Shown: piece by piece, positions 13,622-18,352 of the stretch
Layout of the letters: every line of letters begins with the position of its first letter
Position numbering within the stretch: the first letter of the stretch is position 1
Origin: Chloroflexota bacterium
GTDB taxonomy: Bacteria > Chloroflexota > Anaerolineae > UBA1429
Length of the DNA: 18,352 nucleotides
Direction of reading: 5' to 3'
NCBI GenBank assembly: GCA_014360745.1
Contig: JACIWY010000024.1
Coordinates: 1-18,352, forward strand
Notes under the pieces: generated by a model
Seen by the model: only the letters and a program-made list of their open reading frames with translations
What the model was told of the DNA's origin: nothing
Database searches by the model: none
Translations under genes and position numbers: made by a program

Positions 13622-13714
13622 ATGAACTTGGGCGACCGCGCGAGAGGCGTCATCGTTGGGGCGGCGGTCGGCGACGCCTTGGGCATGCCGCTGGAGTTCG
13701 GGCCGCCGCGCCGT
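13622..13714 (+). pseudogene. Truncated ADP-ribosylglycohydrolase (5' end only)
   Basis: About 31 codons beginning MNLGDRARGVIVGAAVGDALG and ending near EFGPPRR match the N-terminus of ADP-ribosylglycohydrolase (ARH/DraG-like) proteins, whose first helix and metal-site approach read RxxGxxxGxAxGDALGxPxEF. A strong AGGAGG lies upstream, so the start remains usable. The remaining ~250 residues expected for the family are missing, with no trace in the following bases. There is no stop: the frame continues directly into the sulfatase, so translation from 13622 would give a 544-residue product with a 53-residue leader. This looks like a deletion relic; an alternative is a functional leader. Confidence 0.65.
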
Positions 13715-13780
13715 GGCGCGCAGCGCAACCGTCTACGCGAAGGAAATCCGGCTCAACATCTCACAAAGGAGAACAACCCC

Positions 13781-15256
13781 ATGCCCTACATGCCTGACGA
13801 CCGTCCCAACCTGCTTTACATCCATTCCGATCAGCACAACCCCTTTGTCACCGGCTGTTACGGCGACCCCGTGGTGCAGACGCCCAACCTGGATCGCCTG
13901 GCCGCCCGCGGCGTGCTCTTTGAGAACGCCTACTGCCCCTCGCCCATTTGCGTGCCTTCACGCATGTCCATGCTGACCGGACGGCACCCCTACGAGAACG
14001 ATTGTTGGACGAACGATCATTCGCTCGATTCCGGCATCCCCACGTTGGCCCACGCCATGGGCGCCGCCGGCTATTGGCCGGTGCTCATCGGGCGCATGCA
14101 CTCCCGCGGCCCCGACCAGCTTCACGGCTACGCCGAGCGCCTGGTCGGAGACCATAGCGCCAACTATATCGGCGGCACGCCCGGCGTCGACCACGGTATG
14201 CTCACCGGCACCCAGGGGCCGGCGCGTATCAGCCTGCAACTCTCGGGCATCGGCCAGAACGCCTACGAGGTGCACGACGAGTATACCACGGCGGCCGCGA
14301 TCTATTACCTGAACCAGCTAGGCATCGCTAGGCGCTCGAACGTGCCTACCGAGCCCTTTTCCCTTTCCATCGGCTTTATGCTGCCGCATCAACCCTTTGT
14401 GGCCCGCCGCAAGGATTATGAACGCTACGAGGGCCGCGTGCCCCCGCCCGACCACCCCGAGCCTTGGGGAGACCATCTGCACCCCTACCATCGCTGGTGG
14501 CGCGAACGTTGCGGCATCACCGATGTGACCGACGAAGAAGTGATGCGTTGCCGCACGGCCTACTGGGCGCTGGTAGACCGCGTCGACGCCATGGTGGGCG
14601 AGATCCTCGAAGCCTTGGAACGCAACGGCCTGGCCGAAAACACCCTCATCGTCTACAGCTCCGATCATGGCGAACAGGTGGGCGAACATGGCCTCTGGTG
14701 GAAGCAGACCTTTTATGAAGAGGCGGTGCGCGTGCCCATGATCCTCTGCTGGCCCGGCCATTTGCCTGAGGGGCTGCGCTGCAATCGCGTGGTCAGCGCC
14801 CTCGACCTCAACGCCACCATCCTCGACGCCCTGGGCGCCCCGGCGCTGCCCGCCTCTCACGGGCGCAGCCTGTTGCCCCTGATCCGCGGCGAGACCAACG
14901 ACTGGTATGACATCGCCTTTTCCGAATACTGCACCGACGAGGGCTGCATTCACCGCATGGTACGTCGCGGCGATTGGAAGCTCAACTACTATCATGGCCA
15001 ACCGCCGCAGCTCTTTAACCTGCGCGAGGACCCCACCGAGATGCACGATCGCGCCGCCGACCCCGGCTGCCAGGCCATCCGCGAGGAGCTGACCGCCCTC
15101 GTGCTCGACGGCTGGAACCCCGACGCCGTCTGGAAACGCATCCAGGAAAAGCGCGCCGACGGTGAAATCCTGCACGCCTGGGCTCGTCGCGTCAAGCCGC
15201 CAGAGACCTATCGCTGGCCGCTCAGGCCGGAGATGGATTACCTGGAGCAGGTGTGA
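13781..15256 (+). CDS. Sulfatase (formylglycine-type, choline-sulfatase-like)
   Basis: A 491-residue sulfatase of the alkaline-phosphatase superfamily. The site modified to formylglycine is Cys57 in CVPSRMSMLTGRHP, a full C-x-P-S-R signature. Metal ligands are likely in YIHSDQHN (Asp17, Gln18) and in SSDHGEQVGEHG (Asp295, His296); VRVPMILCWPGH and the C-terminal LFNLREDPTEMHD are also typical. There is no signal peptide, so it appears cytoplasmic and would act on small imported sulfate esters. I start at ATG 13781, where AAAGGAG stands nine bases upstream and the family N-terminus begins. The frame is open back to 13622 through the truncated ADP-ribosylglycohydrolase. The formylglycine-generating enzyme is not in the window. 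The substrate is unknown; a sulfated sugar would suit the neighbouring sugar genes. Confidence 0.9.
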   Translation: MPYMPDDRPNLLYIHSDQHNPFVTGCYGDPVVQTPNLDRLAARGVLFENAYCPSPICVPSRMSMLTGRHPYENDCWTNDHSLDSGIPTLAHAMGAAGYWPVLIGRMHSRGPDQLHGYAERLVGDHSANYIGGTPGVDHGMLTGTQGPARISLQLSGIGQNAYEVHDEYTTAAAIYYLNQLGIARRSNVPTEPFSLSIGFMLPHQPFVARRKDYERYEGRVPPPDHPEPWGDHLHPYHRWWRERCGITDVTDEEVMRCRTAYWALVDRVDAMVGEILEALERNGLAENTLIVYSSDHGEQVGEHGLWWKQTFYEEAVRVPMILCWPGHLPEGLRCNRVVSALDLNATILDALGAPALPASHGRSLLPLIRGETNDWYDIAFSEYCTDEGCIHRMVRRGDWKLNYYHGQPPQLFNLREDPTEMHDRAADPGCQAIREELTALVLDGWNPDAVWKRIQEKRADGEILHAWARRVKPPETYRWPLRPEMDYLEQV

Positions 15257-15261
15257 TGCGT

Positions 15262-15290
15262 TTGATCTTTTGGCCGTGTTGCGGTATTAT
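15262..15290 (+). promoter_or_regulatory. Candidate promoter of the FtsX-type permease
   Basis: TTGATC (15262-15267) and TATTAT (15285-15290) are 17 bases apart, matching 4/6 and 5/6. Transcription would begin near 15297, with a leader of about 45 bases that includes a small hairpin (GCCCC/GGGGC around 15306-15319). It suggests the permease is transcribed separately from the sulfatase. Confidence 0.4.
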
Positions 15291-15340
15291 GTTTTGATAC
15301 TTCTGGCCCCTATGGGGGCTGCCAATTATCTTGGGTAGAT

Positions 15341-18226
15341 GTGCGAATGCGTATATTGTTCCTCTTTGGCATTGCCTGGAAACGGCTCACCAGCAGAGGC
15401 TTGCTCACCTTGGTCTTTGGGCTGAGCAGTGCCCTCGCGCTGGGCATCATCGTTTGTGTGCCCGTCTTTGCCGACGCCGTCAGCCAACACATCATCCGCG
15501 ACGAGTTGGGGCTGCTGCGCAGTGATACCCATCGCTCCCCGTTCGTGATCCGTTTCCAGGCCTATCCGAGCGCCCGCCAACCGTTGGCCATCGCCGATGT
15601 GAGCGCCTATCAGCAATTCCTCTCGCGCCTGGTCGTGCGCGAGATCGACCTGCCGATAGCGTACGCCCAGACCGAGATACAAAGCCCGCGCCATGACCTC
15701 CGCCTCCCGGCCGACCATCCCACCGATGCCGGTCGTTCCGCCGACGCCATCTTGTCCTCCATCCTATCGGATGCCGACAAAAAAACGTCGGTCGACGGCG
15801 TCTATGTCGTCGTCGCGCCCGGCGTCGAAGAGCAGATCGAGATCGTCCAAGGGGCGCCTTTCGGCGAGGACGCCGACGCCAACACATTGGCCGTGTGGGT
15901 GAGATACGACTATGCGCTCGAGATGGGCTTGCAGGTCGGCGACCGCTACACGATACAAAACCTCAACGGTTGGAACGCCCCTCAGGTGCCGGTGCGCATC
16001 GCCGGCCTTTGGGAAGCCCGAGATCCGGAGGCCAAGTTCTGGGGATACACGGAGCAGATTTGGTACTATGAAGGGATCCTGCTCACCTCGCGCCAGGAAT
16101 ACGAGCGCCACCTTTACCCGACAATCCCCGGCAAAGTGGGGCTGATCTCCTGGTGCTTTGTGCTCGACGAGCGGCGCATGAACCTGGCCCGCGGCGAACA
16201 TTATGTCGAGGGGTTGGCGACGGTCCAAGCCCAGGCCACCGCCGTATTGCCCGGAGGCATCATGAGCCAGGACCTTTCCACCAGGCTGCTCGCCGGGCAG
16301 GCGCGCAAGAACGCGTTGACGTTGATCCTATTGAGCTTTGCCTTGCCCTTGATCTTGATCAGCTTCTGCTTCATGGGCATCGTCTCGTGGACGTTGAATC
16401 GCTCTCAGGCGCGCGAGCTGGCCATGTTGAACAGCCGCGGCAGCGGACGCCTGCAGATCATGGCCTTGGTATTGATCGAGACCCTCATATTGCTGGCGCT
16501 TTCCCTGCCCGTTGGTCTGGCCCTGGGCCTGTTTCTGGCGCGAATACTGGGCTATTCGCTCAGCTTTTTGCAGTTCATCCGGCGCAGCCCCTTGCCCGTT
16601 TACCTGGCCGCCGCCGATTGGCGCCTGATGCTCTTTGTCCTAGCGCTCGTCATCTTCACCCGATTGGCGCCGGCCTGGGCAGCGGCCAAACGCACTGTCG
16701 TAGCCCAGGAGCGAGAACACGTCCGCCCCTCGGCCACGCTCGACGCCGCGCGCCTCCTGCTCATGGCGTTTGCCCTGGCCGCCTGTTATTACGCCTATCA
16801 GCGCCTGCGAACGGTGGGCTCCTTGGGCCTGGTAAGCTGGCAGCCGGGCGATCCCCGCCATGACCCCCTGTTGCTCATCGCGCCTTCGCTCTTTGTGCTG
16901 ACCCTGCCTTTGGTGCTGGTCGAGGGTTTCTTGCTGTTCATCCGGCCGTTGGCGGGGATCGGCTCGCTATTGCCCACGATGGCCGCCTATCTCGGCCTGA
17001 CCGATCTGGGGCGCGATGGCCGGCGCTATCGCCTGCCGATGTATATGTTGATCCTCTGCCTGGCCAGTGGCGTCTTTTACGCTTCGCTGGCGCGCAGCGC
17101 CGATAGCTGGCTGCTAGAGCATCGCCGTTACGCCATCGGCGCCGACCTGGTCTTGCAGCCCCCTCCGCCGGTCGACGAGAACGGCGAAGAAGTGCTGTTG
17201 CTGACCCCTTGGGAAGAACTGGCCGCCTTGCCGATGAGCACGTATGAAGAGATCCCCGGCGTAGCCCGGGCCATGGCGGTCGGCAACTATACGGCGGTCA
17301 CCTCTCCGGCGGGGCGACTCTTGGAGGCGCGACTGTTGGCCATCGACCGCTACCGATTTCCTTCTGTCGCCTACTATCGCCCCGATTATGCTCCCACGTC
17401 TCTGGGCACGTTGATGAACCTGTTGGCTGGCGAGGAAAACGCTTTGCTGATGCCCAGGGCCACAGCCGCGGAGCTGAGCCTCGAACCCGGCAGTGCGCTG
17501 CGGGTCACGCTCATCGTCGGCGAAGACCGGTTGCCCTTCGAGTTCAAGTTAGTGGGCACCTTTGACTATTTTCCCACCATGTTCCCGGAAGAAGCCCCGC
17601 TCTTTGTGGCCAACCTATCCTACTTGCAGACGCAGACGGCGGGGATGATCCCCCACGGCTTGTGGGTGCGGCTGGAGCCAACCGCCGACAGCGAGACGGT
17701 GTCCGCCGAAATCCGGCGCCGGGCACTGCAAGGCTTGGAGGAGACGGGGAACCTGCCCAATATCCTGGCCGAGGATCGGGCGCGGCTGGAGCGGGTGGGC
17801 CTATTCGGCATGTTGAGCGTCTCTTTTCTGGCCGGCGCCCTACTGGCCGCGGCCGGCTTTATGTTGCACACCGCCTCGACGATCCAGACGCGAGGGATCC
17901 GCTATGCCGCCATGCGCGCCCTGGGCCTCGATCGGGGCACCATCCTCTCGGCCCTGTTCATCGAGTATGCCCTGACCCTCGGCTATGGCGTGGCCTCGGG
18001 CATCGGCCTGGGCATTGTCGCGGCGCAGCTCTACGTGCCTTTTATCCAGGTGACGGAACAGGCCAAGGTTCCGGTGCCGCCGTTCATCCCCCTCATCGAC
18101 CATGAAAAGATACCCTGGCTGGCGACGAGCATGCTCTTGGTCATGATCCTAGCCGAAGGGGTGGTGTTGGTGCGGCTCTTGCGCATCCGCGTGTTCGAGG
18201 CGCTGCGCTTGGGCGCCCAAGAGTGA
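15341..18226 (+). CDS. Large two-module FtsX-family ABC permease
   Basis: A 961-residue membrane protein made of two FtsX/MacB-like permease units. A first helix at 20-45 is followed by an extracytoplasmic domain of about 270 residues (50-320). The first FtsX block spans about 325-450, with ARELAMLNSRGSGRLQIMAL as its coupling stretch. Further helices lie near 470-490, 510-535 and 565-585, then a second external domain (585-815). The second FtsX block covers 820-955, with GIRYAAMRALGLDRGTILSAL as its coupling stretch. Such proteins usually pair with a LolD/MacB-type ATPase for lipoprotein, peptide or lipid export; none is in the window. Starts GTG 15341 and ATG 15347 are both possible, neither with a strong ribosome-binding site. 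A hairpin overlaps the stop. Export substrate unknown. Confidence 0.87.
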   Translation: MRMRILFLFGIAWKRLTSRGLLTLVFGLSSALALGIIVCVPVFADAVSQHIIRDELGLLRSDTHRSPFVIRFQAYPSARQPLAIADVSAYQQFLSRLVVREIDLPIAYAQTEIQSPRHDLRLPADHPTDAGRSADAILSSILSDADKKTSVDGVYVVVAPGVEEQIEIVQGAPFGEDADANTLAVWVRYDYALEMGLQVGDRYTIQNLNGWNAPQVPVRIAGLWEARDPEAKFWGYTEQIWYYEGILLTSRQEYERHLYPTIPGKVGLISWCFVLDERRMNLARGEHYVEGLATVQAQATAVLPGGIMSQDLSTRLLAGQARKNALTLILLSFALPLILISFCFMGIVSWTLNRSQARELAMLNSRGSGRLQIMALVLIETLILLALSLPVGLALGLFLARILGYSLSFLQFIRRSPLPVYLAAADWRLMLFVLALVIFTRLAPAWAAAKRTVVAQEREHVRPSATLDAARLLLMAFALAACYYAYQRLRTVGSLGLVSWQPGDPRHDPLLLIAPSLFVLTLPLVLVEGFLLFIRPLAGIGSLLPTMAAYLGLTDLGRDGRRYRLPMYMLILCLASGVFYASLARSADSWLLEHRRYAIGADLVLQPPPPVDENGEEVLLLTPWEELAALPMSTYEEIPGVARAMAVGNYTAVTSPAGRLLEARLLAIDRYRFPSVAYYRPDYAPTSLGTLMNLLAGEENALLMPRATAAELSLEPGSALRVTLIVGEDRLPFEFKLVGTFDYFPTMFPEEAPLFVANLSYLQTQTAGMIPHGLWVRLEPTADSETVSAEIRRRALQGLEETGNLPNILAEDRARLERVGLFGMLSVSFLAGALLAAAGFMLHTASTIQTRGIRYAAMRALGLDRGTILSALFIEYALTLGYGVASGIGLGIVAAQLYVPFIQVTEQAKVPVPPFIPLIDHEKIPWLATSMLLVMILAEGVVLVRLLRIRVFEALRLGAQE

Positions 18227-18238
18227 GCGCCCAAACGC
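18205..18238 (+). terminator. Hairpin overlapping the permease stop
   Basis: TTGGGCGC (18209-18216) and GCGCCCAA (18227-18234) pair perfectly, extended by GCG/CGC beyond one mismatch. The 10-base loop contains the TGA stop. No T-run follows on either strand. It lies between the convergent permease and sugar-transport genes and may end transcription or stabilise the message. Confidence 0.45.
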
Positions 18239-18255
18239 ACAAGCAGGCTTTCGAA

Positions 18256-18352
18256 TCAGCCTTTCACCGCACCCAGGCGGATGCCGGCAACAAAATAGCG
18301 TTGCAAGAAGGGGTAAAGTATCAGGACCGGTAGAGTGCCCAACACCACCATT
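18256..18352 (-). CDS. CUT1 sugar ABC transporter permease, C-terminus (partial)
   Basis: The last 31 codons of a minus-strand gene entering from the right, ending at a TGA at 18256-18258. The residues ILYPFLQRYFVAGIRLGAVKG are the characteristic C-terminus of MalG/LplC-type inner-membrane permeases of CUT1 carbohydrate importers. The rest of the gene, and presumably the second permease and binding protein, lie beyond the window. It is convergent with the FtsX-type permease. Confidence 0.85.
   Translation of the reverse strand, partial: MVVLGTLPVLILYPFLQRYFVAGIRLGAVKG

Noticed and set aside
14318..15175. Minus-strand open frame of 285 codons opposite the sulfatase
   Set aside because: Low-complexity Gly/Ala/Val composition, no family motif; a shadow of the sulfatase frame.

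Overview
The window is a gene-dense stretch of high-GC bacterial DNA that looks chromosomal. It has no tRNA, rRNA, CRISPR array, transposase or phage gene. The gene content (a LuxR-type HTH protein with a kelch propeller, stand-alone URO-D-fold and DUF362 proteins, very large FtsX-type permeases, CUT1 sugar transport, and a CbiM/PDGLE/CbiQ/CbiO nickel-cobalt transporter) fits a Chloroflexota bacterium of the Anaerolineae/Caldilineae kind. That placement is an inference from gene content, not a phylogenetic result.

Left part (1-4411, + strand): a possible tail of an upstream gene, then a membrane-anchored HTH-kelch protein, an OsmC-family protein, a dihydrolipoyl dehydrogenase, a DUF503 (YlxP-like) protein and a nitroreductase. 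The first three are packed tightly and probably cotranscribed; three of the five named proteins suggest thiol/flavin redox work. A perfect 12-bp hairpin at 4439-4466 separates this block from the next, convergent one.

Middle part: a minus-strand operon runs from 7575 down to 4474 (URO-D-fold protein, PhnP-like metallo-hydrolase, MFS transporter; the last two overlap as TTGA). It is divergent from an FGGY carbohydrate kinase at 7769-9319. Both directions have well-spaced sigma70-like promoters in the shared intergenic region. A second minus-strand operon (11860 to 9390) encodes a complete ECF-type Ni/Co importer: CbiM, PDGLE protein, CbiQ, CbiO. Upstream of it lie a candidate promoter and a small inverted repeat placed like an operator.

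The region 11925-12167 holds two 74-bp direct repeats (71/74 identical) around a 95-bp segment with a 15-bp perfect stem. One copy encodes the last codons of the DUF362 gene and the other carries the putative -35 of the cbiM promoter. Right of this is the DUF362 gene (13477 to 12143), a DUF362-domain protein with a helix-turn-helix-like tail.

Right part (+ strand): an intact ribosome-binding site and the first ~31 codons of an ADP-ribosylglycohydrolase run in frame into a sulfatase that has its own start at 13781. A 961-residue two-module FtsX-family permease follows, without its ATPase in view. The window ends in the C-terminus of a CUT1 sugar ABC permease on the minus strand. Sulfatase, FGGY kinase, MFS transporter and CUT1 permease together suggest a carbohydrate-scavenging heterotroph.

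I did not find a clear novel multi-gene system. The points most worth following are the HTH-TM-kelch regulator, the ADP-ribosylglycohydrolase/sulfatase in-frame junction, the duplicated 74-bp element and the DUF362 protein with the HTH-like tail.
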